Assembly: GCF_015674855.1 (NCBI RefSeq)
Contig: NZ_JADMLG010000002.1
Coordinates: forward strand, 186,001-250,000
Length of the DNA stretch: 64,000 bases
From: Nocardia bovistercoris
GTDB lineage: Bacteria > Actinomycetota > Actinomycetes > Mycobacteriales > Mycobacteriaceae
Direction: 5' to 3'
The notes beneath the pieces are model-generated. The model was not told where the DNA came from. It was given only the letters and a program-made list of their open reading frames with translations, and did no database searches. Positions 35,027 to 43,512 of the stretch are shown here, one piece after another (the first letter of the stretch is position 1; the number at the start of each line of letters is the position of its first letter). A program made the position numbers and the translations under genes.

Positions 35027-35949
35027 CGGGTGGCTCCGGTGGTGTGGGTGAGGTGGGTGAAGACGTCGTCGAGGCTCGGCGAGGTGACGTCGAGGTCGGT
35101 GATTTCGAGGCCGCCGCGGTGTAGGTCGGCGACCAGCGCGGTCGCGGTGGGGGCGTCGACGACGGTGACCGATACCCGGACCCGAGAGCCGTCGGTGCGA
35201 TCGTCCTCCGGGATGAAGGGCAGGTCAGGGACCTGTTCGGCGGGGACGGTCAGGTGCACGACCTTGCCGCCGATAATCCGCTTCAGCTCGGCGGGGGTAC
35301 CGGACGCGGCGATGCGGCCGCGCTCGAGGATCACGATGTGGTCGGCGAGGCGGTCGGCTTCTTCCAGGTATTGGGTGGTGAGGACCACGGTGGTGCCCGC
35401 GCCGGTGAGTTCGTCCACGACCTCCCACAGCCCGGCGCGCGCCAGGGGGTCGAGGCCGGTGGTCGGTTCGTCGAGGAACAGCACCGCCGGGTCGGCGACC
35501 AGGCTCGCGGCCAGATCGACCCGGCGGCGCGAACCTCCGGAAATTTCTCCGACGCGGCGAGCGGCGTATTCGTGCAGACCAAGGCGGTCGATCAGGGCGT
35601 CGGCGCGCGGGCGGGCACGGCGACCCAGTCCGGCCAGTCGGCCGACCAGCTCCAAATTCTCTCGGGCGGTGAGGAATTCATCGAGACCCGCGTACTGGCC
35701 GGTCACCCCGATCCGGCGACGGACCTCAGTGGCGTCGGCCACCACGTCCAGGCCCGTGATCTCCACGCGGCCGACCGTCGGCCGGACCAGGGTCGTGAGC
35801 GCGCGGATCAGGGTGGTCTTCCCGGCGCCGTTGTGACCGAGTACCCCCAGCGTCGCCCCGGCGGCGACTCGCAGGTCGACACCGTCGAGCGCCCACGTAC
35901 TGCCGTAAGCGACGTGCAGATCCTCGACCACGACCGTCGGGGCGCTCAT
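35023..35949 (-). CDS. ABC transporter ATP-binding protein (DrrA-like)
   Basis: 308 residues. Walker A GHNGAGKTT, signature ISGGSRRRVDLAASLV, Walker B VLFLDEPTTGLDP, and the H-loop TTQYLEEADRLADHIVIL. The ~80-residue C-terminal extension after the ATPase fold is characteristic of the DrrA subfamily that powers drug export. Overlaps the permease gene by 4 bp, so the pair is one operon. Confidence 0.92.
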   Translation of the reverse strand: MSAPTVVVEDLHVAYGSTWALDGVDLRVAAGATLGVLGHNGAGKTTLIRALTTLVRPTVGRVEITGLDVVADATEVRRRIGVTGQYAGLDEFLTARENLELVGRLAGLGRRARPRADALIDRLGLHEYAARRVGEISGGSRRRVDLAASLVADPAVLFLDEPTTGLDPLARAGLWEVVDELTGAGTTVVLTTQYLEEADRLADHIVILERGRIAASGTPAELKRIIGGKVVHLTVPAEQVPDLPFIPEDDRTDGSRVRVSVTVVDAPTATALVADLHRGGLEITDLDVTSPSLDDVFTHLTHTTGATR

Positions 35950-36114
35950 CGCGCACCACCGAGACGCTGATCGGCGAAGTGGTGATGGAGCGAGGGAGTG
36001 GTCATCGTTGGGATTCCTCTCGGAAGGCGGTGTGCTCGCATCCGGGTGGATGGGAGTCCGCCTCTACAGACGAACCGGGCGCGAATTGGACGCAGCACCG
36101 CCGATTCGGGGTCG

Positions 36115-36742
36115 CTATCCGGACCCGACGGTGGTGCCGAGCCCGAGCAACGCGGTGGCGACGGCGGTGGCGGCGAAGGCCGCGACGATCCCTACACGCG
36201 GGCCGGTGGCGGCCGCGAGAGGAAGGTAGCCGATGCGGCCGAGGACTTGCCCGGGTGCTGAACCAATGCCGCCGTGATCGGCGCGAACACGGTACTGGCC
36301 AGTCCAGCGGCGAGAGTCGGGATCATGAGCGCTTCAACGTAGGCGGTGCCGTACCAGCGAGTGAGCGCGGCGAAGGCGGGCGGGTAGAGCACCGCGCCCA
36401 TCGCCACCCCGGCGACCAGCCGGCCGAGGAAGAATACGGCGGGGTTCGGTGCGAGCGCCACCACGACCAGTGACGGGACCGCGAGGATCGAGCCGCCGGT
36501 CATGATGGCGCGGGGCCGGTGCGGTCGAGGAGGCGTCAGACGGGGATGCCGGTGAGTGCGGCGGTGATGGTGGACGCGGACCAGCCGGTGTCGGTGGTGA
36601 TGGATACGGACAGGACGGGGAAGGCATAGCAGAGGATTCCCCAGCTGGTGATCTCGGTGAGGCACAGGATCGCAGGCACCCGCCGCAGACCGGCGGCGGT
36701 TAGTCCGCTGCCGGTCCGCGGCGTGAGGATGGTGTCGCTCAA
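36115..36742 (-). pseudogene. Decayed MFS transporter
   Basis: Three pieces of one MFS transporter occur in different frames. An N-terminal piece is at 36742-36536 (GLRRVPAILCLTEITSWGIL). A middle piece is at ~36520-36260 (GGSILAVPSLVVVALAPNPAVFFLGRLVAGVAMGAV). A late piece at ~36240-36118 reads LGRIGYLPLAAATGPRVGIV and ends at a stop at 36117. At least two frameshifts and an internal deletion are needed, and the total of ~200 residues is half the normal length. It lies directly downstream of the flavin monooxygenase gene on the same strand, the place where arsenic operons often carry an efflux gene. Confidence 0.75.
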
Positions 36743-36747
36743 CGGTT

Positions 36748-38112
36748 CTACACCCGAGCGGGAGCGGTCAGCGTGATGAACTCCGGCTCAAGTTGCGATT
36801 GCGACGGTGCGCCGCAGCAACCGCCGCCGTCGCCTGCGGTGTCCTCGGCGATGTCGGGGTTGTCGAAGACTCCGGCGCCGCCGCAGACGCCGGTGTCGGG
36901 CAGGGTGAGTTCGAGGCGGGTGGCGGCGTCGTGGTCGCCTGCGAGGGCGTCGGCGATGGAGCGGACCTGTTCGTAGCCCGTCATGGCCAGGAAAGTCGGC
37001 GCGCGGCCGTAGCTTTTCATCCCGGCCAGGAACATGTTCGGTTCGGGGTGGGACAGTTCGGTGATGCCGTGGGGGTAGACGGTGCCGCAGGAGTGCACGT
37101 TCGGGTCGATCAGCGGCGCGAGCCGGGTCGGGGCTTGCAGGACGGGGTCGAGGCCGAGGCGGATTTCTGAGAGCCAGGACAGATCGGGCCGGAATCCGGT
37201 CAACACGATCACGCGGTCGACGTCTTCGAGGCGTTGTCCGTTGTCGGCAACGAGGGTGTGTCGGCCGCTGGTGTCGGGTTTGATCGCGGCGGTGCGGAAT
37301 CCGGTCACCACCCGCAGGTGCCCCGCCTCGACCGCGGCCTTCGCGCGCTGCCCGAGCGCGCCGCGGGCGGGCAACTGGTCGGAGTCCCCGCCGCCGAAGG
37401 TGTTGGCGGTGTCACCGCGGCGCAGGACCCAGCTGATCAGGGTGCCCGGCTCCTTCTCCGCGAGGGAGGCCAGGGCGATGATGGCGGTGAGCGCGGAGTG
37501 CCCGCTGCCCGCGATGACGATGTGGCGTCCGGCGTAGCGGGCGCGCACCTCGGGATTGTCGAGGTCGGGCACCCGGTACTCGATCGCCTCGGCCGCGGCG
37601 GTTTCGCCGAGGGCGGGCAGTCCTTCACCGCCGAGCGGGTTGGGGGTTCCCCAGGTGCCGGAGGCGTCGATCACCGCGCGGGCCAGGACGCGGTCTTCGC
37701 TGCCGTCGGCGCGGCGCAGGTGCACCGACAGCGGTTCGGTGTCGCGGCCGGAGTCCACGACCAGGTCGCGGCCGCGGCGGGCGACGCCGACGACCTCGGT
37801 GTTCGTCTGGACGGTGTCGCCGAGCGCGTCGGCGAGGGGGATGAGGTAGTCGCGGGCCCAGTCCTGCCCGGTCGGGTAGGCGTTCGGGTTGGGGGCAGTC
37901 CAGCCGGTGGCATCCAGGAGGCGGCGGGCGGCGGGGTCGACGAGTTCGCCCCAGCGGGAGAACACGCGTACGTGGTTCCACTGCGACACCGCCGCACCGG
38001 CGGTGGCACCGCGCTCGAACACCAGGACGGGAAGGTCGCGTTCGCGCAGTTGGGCGGCGGCGGCCAGGCCGATCGGTCCGGCTCCTACGACAACGACGGG
38101 CAGCTCGTTCAT
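36748..38112 (-). CDS. FAD-dependent monooxygenase, arsenic-operon type (ArsO-like)
   Basis: 454 residues; ATG 38112. FAD-binding VVVVGAGPIGLAAAAQL at the N-terminus, NAD(P)-binding GSGHSALTAIIALASL near residue 220, and the flavin-monooxygenase-like ASGTWGTPN. The C-terminus is Cys/Gly-rich (GVCGGAG, GGGCCGAP). Homologues beside arsR genes are proposed to oxidise arsenicals or thiols, and the promoter shares ArsR operators with the divergent ArsR-ArsN gene. The adjacent downstream MFS gene is destroyed, so the operon has lost its pump. Confidence 0.83.
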   Translation of the reverse strand: MNELPVVVVGAGPIGLAAAAQLRERDLPVLVFERGATAGAAVSQWNHVRVFSRWGELVDPAARRLLDATGWTAPNPNAYPTGQDWARDYLIPLADALGDTVQTNTEVVGVARRGRDLVVDSGRDTEPLSVHLRRADGSEDRVLARAVIDASGTWGTPNPLGGEGLPALGETAAAEAIEYRVPDLDNPEVRARYAGRHIVIAGSGHSALTAIIALASLAEKEPGTLISWVLRRGDTANTFGGGDSDQLPARGALGQRAKAAVEAGHLRVVTGFRTAAIKPDTSGRHTLVADNGQRLEDVDRVIVLTGFRPDLSWLSEIRLGLDPVLQAPTRLAPLIDPNVHSCGTVYPHGITELSHPEPNMFLAGMKSYGRAPTFLAMTGYEQVRSIADALAGDHDAATRLELTLPDTGVCGGAGVFDNPDIAEDTAGDGGGCCGAPSQSQLEPEFITLTAPARV

Positions 38113-38128
38113 GACCCAGATTCCTTTC

Positions 38129-38203
38129 ATCGACGGTCATCGATCAATCACCTCGAACTATATCGACGTTTGTCGATGAATGCAACCATCGACGGACGTC
38201 GAT
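38129..38203. promoter_or_regulatory. Three ArsR-type operators between divergent genes
   Basis: Three imperfect copies of ATCGAC-N4-GTCGAT lie in the 102-bp divergent promoter: ATCGACGGTCATCGAT (38129-38144), ATCGACGTTTGTCGAT (38162-38177) and ATCGACGGACGTCGAT (38188-38203). The outer copies overlap the two likely start regions. They are natural sites for the ArsR half of the neighbouring fusion protein. Confidence 0.78.
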
Positions 38204-38214
38204 ATAGTGGAGGG

Positions 38215-39072
38215 GTGACCGATCTCGAGATGCCCGCCCTGCGCACCGAGCGCGTCGATGCGCTCTCGCCCGCCGACGCCACCACCTACGCGGCCTGGTT
38301 CGCGTGTCTGGCCGACCCGACCAGGGTGCGGTTATTGCACCAGGTCGCGACCCGCCCGGCCGGGATCACCGTCGGTGAACTCGCCGAAGCCCTGGGCATC
38401 GGGCAGCCCACGGTCTCCCACCACGTCCGCAAACTCGCCGATGTCGGGTTCGTGAGCGTGCACAAGGACCGCACCTCGACGGTGGTCACGGTCAACCCGG
38501 CCTGCTGCACCGGCCTGCCCCACGCCGCCGACGCGGTCATGGGCGTGCTCACCCAGCGCCCCTGCTGCCCGACCGACCTGCCCGCCGACGTCGCGATCCG
38601 CGCCATGACCGACGCGGATTGGGCGCCGGTGCTGCGGATCTACGACGAAGGCATCAAGACCGGGAACGCGACCTTCGCCACCGAGGTCCCCGACCGCGCC
38701 GACCTCGAAGCCCAGTGGCTGCCCGCGCATCGCTGGGTCGCCGAGATCGACGGCATCGTGGTCGGGTGGGCGACCCTCAGCCCGGTCTCGTCTCGCGACT
38801 GCTACGGCGGAGTCGCGGAGAACTCGGTCTACGTCGCCGAGAATGCGCGCGGGCGCGGCGTGGGGAAGGCGTTGCTGTACAAGCAGGTCATCGCCGCCGA
38901 CGACGCCGGACTGTGGACGTTGCAGACCTCGATCTTCCCCGAGAACCGCGCGAGCATAGCCCTGCACCACTCCGCCGGATACCGCACCATCGGCCTGCGC
39001 GAACGCATCGCCCAACACCACGGCGTCTGGCGCGACACCGTCCTGCTCGAACGCCGCAGCCCCGTCAACTGA
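38215..39072 (+). CDS. ArsR repressor fused to ArsN-type GNAT acetyltransferase
   Basis: 285 residues from GTG 38215. Residues ~20-115 are an ArsR winged helix (WFACLADPTRVRLLHQVATR, IGQPTVSHHVRKLADVGFVS). Cysteine pairs CCTGLPH and RPCCPTD lie behind the DNA-binding part and are candidates for As(III) binding. Residues ~125-285 are a GNAT domain of the phosphinothricin/ArsN acetyltransferase family (IRAMTDADWAPVLRIYDEGI, VYVAENARGRGVGKALL). ArsN enzymes acetylate phosphinothricin-like and arsinothricin-type amino acids. The fusion would give a metalloid sensor with its own detoxifying enzyme. Confidence 0.9.
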   Translation: MTDLEMPALRTERVDALSPADATTYAAWFACLADPTRVRLLHQVATRPAGITVGELAEALGIGQPTVSHHVRKLADVGFVSVHKDRTSTVVTVNPACCTGLPHAADAVMGVLTQRPCCPTDLPADVAIRAMTDADWAPVLRIYDEGIKTGNATFATEVPDRADLEAQWLPAHRWVAEIDGIVVGWATLSPVSSRDCYGGVAENSVYVAENARGRGVGKALLYKQVIAADDAGLWTLQTSIFPENRASIALHHSAGYRTIGLRERIAQHHGVWRDTVLLERRSPVN

Positions 39073-39128
39073 CGCGTCTTCGCCTGCGGGCGAACAGGTT
39101 CCACCGCTGGACGGGTTCGGCTACAGAC

Positions 39129-39839
39129 TCAGTCGCAGCAGTCGCAGTTGTGGCCGCCCGGATCGCTCGGGCCGAGTCGGGGTGGTGTCGGGCAGCAGGT
39201 GTCGCCGCGCCAGGCGTTGCGTCCTTCCTTGACCGCGATGGCGGCGATGACCAACGCGGCGATCGGGTCGGCCCAGGACCAGCCGAACAAGGTGTTGAGC
39301 AGCAGACCGACTAGCAGCACGGCCGAGAGGTAGGTGCACAGCAGGGTCTGTTGGGAATCGGCGACCGCCGAGGCGGACCCGAGTTCGCGCCCGGCGCGGC
39401 GCTGAGCGGCCGAGAGGACCGGCATGATCACCAGACTCGCTGCCGCCAAGGCGATTCCGATCCTCGAGTGTTCGGCCTCGCCGACCCCGGCGAGCGCGCG
39501 GATCGAGTCGACGGTGACGTAGAGGGCCAGAGCGAAGAACGAGAACGCGATGACCCGCAACGCGGCCTTCTCCCGCGCCGCCGGGTCGCGTCCGGCGAAC
39601 TGCCACGCGACCGCCGCCGCCGAGGTGACCTCGATGACCGAGTCCAACCCGAACCCGATCAACGCAGTCGAGGACACCCGAGCGCCCTCGGTCAGAGCGA
39701 CGATCGCTTCGAGCACGTTGTAGGAGATCGTCGCCGCGACCAACCCGCGAATCCGCCGCGCCAACACCGCGCGCCGCCGCGACGACCCCGCCGGTCCGGC
39801 GGCCGAAGGCAGTGACGGCATACCCAACGGCGCGGTCAT
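39129..39839 (-). CDS. CDF-like cation efflux protein
   Basis: 236 residues; ATG 39839 overlaps the regulator's stop (TGATG). Six hydrophobic segments; STALIGFGLDSVIEVTSAAAVAW is the conserved DS-containing second helix of cation diffusion facilitators and SWADPIAALVIAAIAV the later one. The C-terminus ends with a Cys/His cluster (DTCCPTPP, GGHNCDCCD), fitting soft-metal export. Under control of the CmtR-like regulator, it likely exports Cd, Pb or Zn. Confidence 0.87.
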   Translation of the reverse strand: MTAPLGMPSLPSAAGPAGSSRRRAVLARRIRGLVAATISYNVLEAIVALTEGARVSSTALIGFGLDSVIEVTSAAAVAWQFAGRDPAAREKAALRVIAFSFFALALYVTVDSIRALAGVGEAEHSRIGIALAAASLVIMPVLSAAQRRAGRELGSASAVADSQQTLLCTYLSAVLLVGLLLNTLFGWSWADPIAALVIAAIAVKEGRNAWRGDTCCPTPPRLGPSDPGGHNCDCCD

Positions 39840-40168
39840 CAGCAGCACCCTTCCGTCGCGGCGTCCGGACAGCAGGTCGGATCGACCGCCAGAACCAGGC
39901 CGAGCAGATCGACCAACGCGGCGCCGATACGCGGATCAGCCAGTTCGTAGCGGGCGCGGCGACCTTCGGGGACCGCGACGACCAACCCGCAGCCGCGCAG
40001 GCAGGCGAGATGGTTGGACAGGATCTGGCGCGAGACCCCGATCTTCTCGGCCAGATCCGAGGGGTACCCCGGTCCGCTCCGCAGGCTCAGCAGGATCTGG
40101 GTGCGGGTCGGGTCCGACAGCGCGTGCCCGAACCGCGCCAGCGCGTCCGAATGCAGTACGGTCTCCAC
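39839..40168 (-). CDS. cmtR: ArsR/SmtB-family metal sensor, CmtR-like
   Basis: 109 residues from GTG 40168. HALSDPTRTQILLSLRSGPGYPSDLAEKIGVSRQILSNHLACLRGCGLVVA carries the CmtR-type Cys-x3-Cys in the recognition helix (ACLRGC), the Cd/Pb ligands of the M. tuberculosis protein. A C-terminal Cys pair (DPTCCPDA) occupies the place of the third ligand. It represses its own operon with the CDF exporter until Cd or Pb binds. Confidence 0.85.
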   Translation of the reverse strand: METVLHSDALARFGHALSDPTRTQILLSLRSGPGYPSDLAEKIGVSRQILSNHLACLRGCGLVVAVPEGRRARYELADPRIGAALVDLLGLVLAVDPTCCPDAATEGCC

Positions 40169-40177
40169 CGCTCGAAT

Positions 40178-40197
40178 AATACAGATCCTGATGTATT
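40178..40197. promoter_or_regulatory. Candidate CmtR operator
   Basis: AATACAGATCCTGATGTATT, an inverted repeat with 6-bp arms (AATACA/TGTATT) and an 8-bp spacer, starts 9 bp upstream of the cmtR-like GTG. Its position next to the start codon suits autoregulation. Confidence 0.6.
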
Positions 40198-40274
40198 CAC
40201 AAAAGAGTGAACTATCGCCACCCGTCTCCGGGCTGCCGCCGGGATGTTCACTCGATGTTCGCTTGCCCTCAGGT

Positions 40275-40294
40275 TCGATATTCATCAATATCGA
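40275..40294. promoter_or_regulatory. ArsR operator abutting a start codon
   Basis: TCGATATTCATCAATATCGA has perfect 8-bp arms around CATC and ends 3 bp before the ATG of the arsR gene. No Shine-Dalgarno fits between operator and start, so the transcript is probably leaderless. Confidence 0.75.
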
Positions 40295-40297
40295 CTC

Positions 40298-40666
40298 ATG
40301 TCTAAATCGGAGCTGGCGATCACGCCGGTGCAGGAGTGCGTGAGCGCCCCGGTGGTGCGGGCACCGCTCTCGGCCGAGGCGGCCGTGCCATTGGCGGCGG
40401 CGTTCAAGGCGTTGTCCGATCCCGTGCGGTTGCGGGTGTTCAGCGCGGTCGCGGCGCGCGCCGACCACGAAGCGTGCGTGTGCGATCTGTCGGAGGGGAT
40501 CGATGTGACCCAGCCGACGATCTCTCACCACTTGAAGGTGTTGCGCGAGGCGGGGTTGCTCAGCAGCGAGCGGCGCGCGTCGTGGGTGTACTACCGGGTC
40601 GAGCCCGCGGTATTGCGGCAGGTGGCGGCGTTCCTCGCCGTGGTGACGCCGGAGGGGGCGCGGTGA
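40298..40666 (+). CDS. ArsR-family arsenic repressor
   Basis: 122 residues; ATG 40298. FKALSDPVRLRVFSAVAAR and VTQPTISHHLKVLREAGLLSSERRASWVYYRV form the winged helix. The metal-binding motif reads ACVCDLSEG, the classic ArsR C-V-C-D-L As(III)/Sb(III) site. Operon: it overlaps the aquaporin gene by 4 bp (GTGA), with arsC next. The palindromic operator touches its start codon. Confidence 0.92.
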   Translation: MSKSELAITPVQECVSAPVVRAPLSAEAAVPLAAAFKALSDPVRLRVFSAVAARADHEACVCDLSEGIDVTQPTISHHLKVLREAGLLSSERRASWVYYRVEPAVLRQVAAFLAVVTPEGAR

Positions 40667-41409
40667 GCGGATTGGCGCGGCGGCTGGTCGCGGAGTTCGT
40701 CGGCAGCGCCCTGCTGGTCGCGGTGGTGGTCGGTTCCGGTATCGCCGCCCAGCAGCTGTCCCCCGGCGATGTCGGGTTGCAGTTGCTGGAGAATTCGACC
40801 GCGACGGTGTTCGGGCTGGCGGTGTTGATCCTGGTGTTCGGTCCGGTGTCGGGCGCACACTTCAACCCTGTTGTCTCGCTCGCGGATTGGTGGCTCGGCC
40901 GCCGCACCGGCACGGGTCTGCGCGGTGGTGAGCTGGTGGCCTATGTCGGCGCGCAGGTCGCGGGGTGCTCGGTGGGGGCGGTGCTGGCGAATGTGATGTT
41001 CGAGGTGGGCGCGTTCCAGGTCTCGACCCACGACCGGGTCAGCGACGGCCACCTCGTCGGCGAAATCGTCGCGACAGCAGGGTTGCTGGCGGTGATCTTC
41101 GCCCTCGCACGAACCGGCCGCGCGGCGCTGTCGGCGGGCGCGGTGGGGGCGTATATCGGTGCGGCGTACTGGTTCACCAGCTCGACATCCTTCGCGAACC
41201 CGGCGGTGACGGTGGGGCGGATGTTCTCCGACACCTTCGCCGGAATCGCACCGGGCTCGGTGCCCGCGTTCGTCGGCGCGCAACTTCTGGGCGCGGTGCT
41301 GGGATTGGGGTTGATCGTGTGGCTCTACCCCGACACCGGTGCGAACGCGGACAACGTCGTCGTCCCGCACGAGCACACCACCGAATCCGACACCCTCTCC
41401 CACCGCTGA
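40663..41409 (+). CDS. Aquaporin/glycerol-facilitator (arsenite channel)
   Basis: 248 residues, six transmembrane helices and the two half-helices with NPA boxes: GAHFNPVVS (NPV) and SFANPAVTVGRMF (NPA). The first box has Val in place of Ala. Encoded between arsR and arsC, as in rhizobial aqpS operons where an aquaglyceroporin lets arsenite flow out after ArsC reduces arsenate. No ArsB or Acr3 pump is near, so this channel is the likely exit route. GTG start 40663 overlaps the arsR stop. Confidence 0.9.
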   Translation: MSGLARRLVAEFVGSALLVAVVVGSGIAAQQLSPGDVGLQLLENSTATVFGLAVLILVFGPVSGAHFNPVVSLADWWLGRRTGTGLRGGELVAYVGAQVAGCSVGAVLANVMFEVGAFQVSTHDRVSDGHLVGEIVATAGLLAVIFALARTGRAALSAGAVGAYIGAAYWFTSSTSFANPAVTVGRMFSDTFAGIAPGSVPAFVGAQLLGAVLGLGLIVWLYPDTGANADNVVVPHEHTTESDTLSHR

Positions 41410-41425
41410 TCAGGAGCACCGTCTC

Positions 41426-41836
41426 ATGACATCCAAGCCCAGTGTGTTGTTCGTCTGCGTCCACAACGCGGGTCGCTCGCAGATGGCCGCCGGTTTCCTG
41501 GCCCATCTGGGCGGGGGCGAGATCGAGGTCCGCTCGGCGGGCAGCGCCCCGGCCGAGTCGCTGAATCCCGCCGCCGTCGCGGCGATGGAGGAGGTCGGGA
41601 TCGATATCACCGCCCAGCTCCCGAAGGTCCTCACCTACGACGCGGTGGAAACCTCCGACGTGGTGATCACGATGGGCTGCGGTGACACCTGTCCCGTCCT
41701 GCCGGGAGTCAGCTACCGCGACTGGGAGCTGGAAGACCCGGCGGGCAAAGGGGTGGAGGCGGTGCGCCCGATCCGCGACGAGATCCGCGCACGAGTCGAA
41801 GCGCTGATCACAGAACTGCTCCCCGCGCACGGCTGA
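41426..41836 (+). CDS. arsC: Arsenate reductase (low-molecular-weight phosphatase type)
   Basis: 136 residues; RBS AGGAG upstream of ATG 41426. The catalytic P-loop is CVHNAGRS near residue 11, and the recycling cysteines are in MGCGDTCP (residues ~88-93). Reduces As(V) to As(III) for export through the neighbouring aquaporin. In mycothiol-containing actinobacteria the electrons come either from thioredoxin or mycothiol/mycoredoxin; a mycoredoxin gene is present at 59242. Confidence 0.93.
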   Translation: MTSKPSVLFVCVHNAGRSQMAAGFLAHLGGGEIEVRSAGSAPAESLNPAAVAAMEEVGIDITAQLPKVLTYDAVETSDVVITMGCGDTCPVLPGVSYRDWELEDPAGKGVEAVRPIRDEIRARVEALITELLPAHG

Positions 41837-41891
41837 ACGCCGACGGTCGATCTGGTCGTCGCCTCGGTCGTGAAGTCCACATGTCTGGCCG

Positions 41892-43103
41892 TCACCTGTG
41901 CGCTACGGGTTCGGTTGCCGGGTTCAGCGCGACCGTCTTCATCGACATGGCGACGGCGACGGCGAGGGTGCTGAACACAGCGCCGAGCAGGATCGGGGTC
42001 GAGGCGCCACCGGTGTCGATCCCCAGCGCACCGAACAACGCTCCCGCGGCGATCGAACAGTTGAAGACCAGGACATACAGCGATGTCGCGGCTTCACCAC
42101 CGTCGGGGCCGGTGGCCAGGACCAGCGTTTGGAGTGCCACGGGCAGTCCGGAATAGGCGACGCCCCAGACGATGAGCACGACAGCGACCAGAGGTATCCA
42201 GTTCGTCACCAGTAGGCAGGTCAAGGCGAGGGCGAGTACGACAGTGAAGACCACCAAGACCCCGCGCACCGACCCGGTCCTGGTGATGACGGCACCGGAG
42301 AGGAAGTTCCCGACCACGCCTGCGATACCGTAGGCCAGTAGGAATGGGCCGATGAGTGTGAGGTCCACGCCGCGCTCGGTGTTCAGGAATGGTGCGATGT
42401 AGGTGTAGGCGGCGTAGTTTCCGATGACGATGATCGCGGTGAGCGTGCACGCGGTCAGTAGCGTCTTCGACCTCAGTAGCGGCCGGAATTGGGCCGGGCT
42501 CAGCTGTCCGGTCGCGGGCAGTCTCGGCAGCAGCAGACGCACGAGCGGCAGGCAGGCCGCACTGAGCACGGCGAGCGCGAGAAACGCCCAGCGCCAACCG
42601 AACACGGCGCCGAGCACAGATCCGAACGGGACACCCAGTACCAGCGCCAACGAGATCCCCGAGAACACCACCGAGGTCGCGCGCACCGAATCTCGCTCAT
42701 GAACGAGCCGGATCGCGATACTCGCGACGATCGACCACATCAAGCCGTGGATCACGCCGGTACCGAAACGCGACACCATATACATCAGGTAGTTCGGCGA
42801 CAGTCCGCAGGCGGCATTACCCACGGTGAACACCGTCGAGATCACCAGCAACAGCGTTCTGCGGTCTACCCGCCCGCTCAGCATCGTCGCCGGTGGCGCC
42901 AGGAAACCGGCCAGCACGCCGAACAGGGTCACTCCCAACCCGGCGGCGCCTTCGCTGACACCGAGGTCCGCGGCGATATCGGGCAACAGCCCGATGGGCA
43001 TCATCTCGGTCGCGGTCACCGTGAACACCCCGACCGCCACGACCAGCACCGATAGCCAGTCACGTCGGGTGGTGGATGTGCCGGTCGGTACCGATGCCGC
43101 CAC
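41892..43103 (-). CDS. MFS efflux transporter (AraJ/DHA1-type)
   Basis: 403 residues; GTG 43103 with GGGAG upstream. Twelve hydrophobic helices. Motifs: FTVTATEMMPIGLLPDIAADLGVS in helix 1-loop, SGRVDRRTLLL (loop 2-3), and MVSRFGTGVIHGLMWSI. It resembles the YdhP/AraJ-type exporters of drugs or sugars. Ends 55 bp from the convergent arsC stop. Substrate unknown; a metalloid conjugate is possible from the context only. Confidence 0.88.
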   Translation of the reverse strand: MAASVPTGTSTTRRDWLSVLVVAVGVFTVTATEMMPIGLLPDIAADLGVSEGAAGLGVTLFGVLAGFLAPPATMLSGRVDRRTLLLVISTVFTVGNAACGLSPNYLMYMVSRFGTGVIHGLMWSIVASIAIRLVHERDSVRATSVVFSGISLALVLGVPFGSVLGAVFGWRWAFLALAVLSAACLPLVRLLLPRLPATGQLSPAQFRPLLRSKTLLTACTLTAIIVIGNYAAYTYIAPFLNTERGVDLTLIGPFLLAYGIAGVVGNFLSGAVITRTGSVRGVLVVFTVVLALALTCLLVTNWIPLVAVVLIVWGVAYSGLPVALQTLVLATGPDGGEAATSLYVLVFNCSIAAGALFGALGIDTGGASTPILLGAVFSTLAVAVAMSMKTVALNPATEPVAHR

Positions 43104-43224
43104 GATGTGCTCCCTATCAGAGATCGGACTCGCGCGATCGGCCGATCGAGCTGTCCCGCACGTCGACCGATGGCGATGTGGTCGGCAACGATGCCCCTCG
43201 GTCCAACTGTATTGGGGGTAGAGG

Positions 43225-43458
43225 ATGCGTGACGAAGTTGTCGGCCGGATCGTCGACCGGTTGGAGGCGATCCGGTTGCCGCATCCACCGCGTGTGGCGG
43301 TGGACGGGATCACCGCGGAACCCGCCGCGTTCGGCGGGGTCGAGGCCGCCGCGCCGGCCTACGAGCAGCGTTATCACGCTGCCTGCCGTGAATATCTCGA
43401 TCAGGTTCGGCCGGCCGAATTAGCCGATATCGTCAACGCCAACAAACGACCCCACCCG
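43225..43458 (+). pseudogene. Internally deleted uridine-kinase-like NTPase
   Basis: The frame begins like a uridine kinase, RLPHPPRVAVDGITA, then jumps directly to the family's C-terminal part PAYEQRYHAACREYLDQVRPAELADIV. The P-loop GKT and the ~120 residues in between are missing, so the enzyme cannot bind ATP. The frame runs on into the next relic. Confidence 0.65.
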
Positions 43459-43512
43459 ACCGGTGCTGCACCGGGCGTCCGCGGACACCGACAAGTCCGT
43501 CCCAGATCCGAC

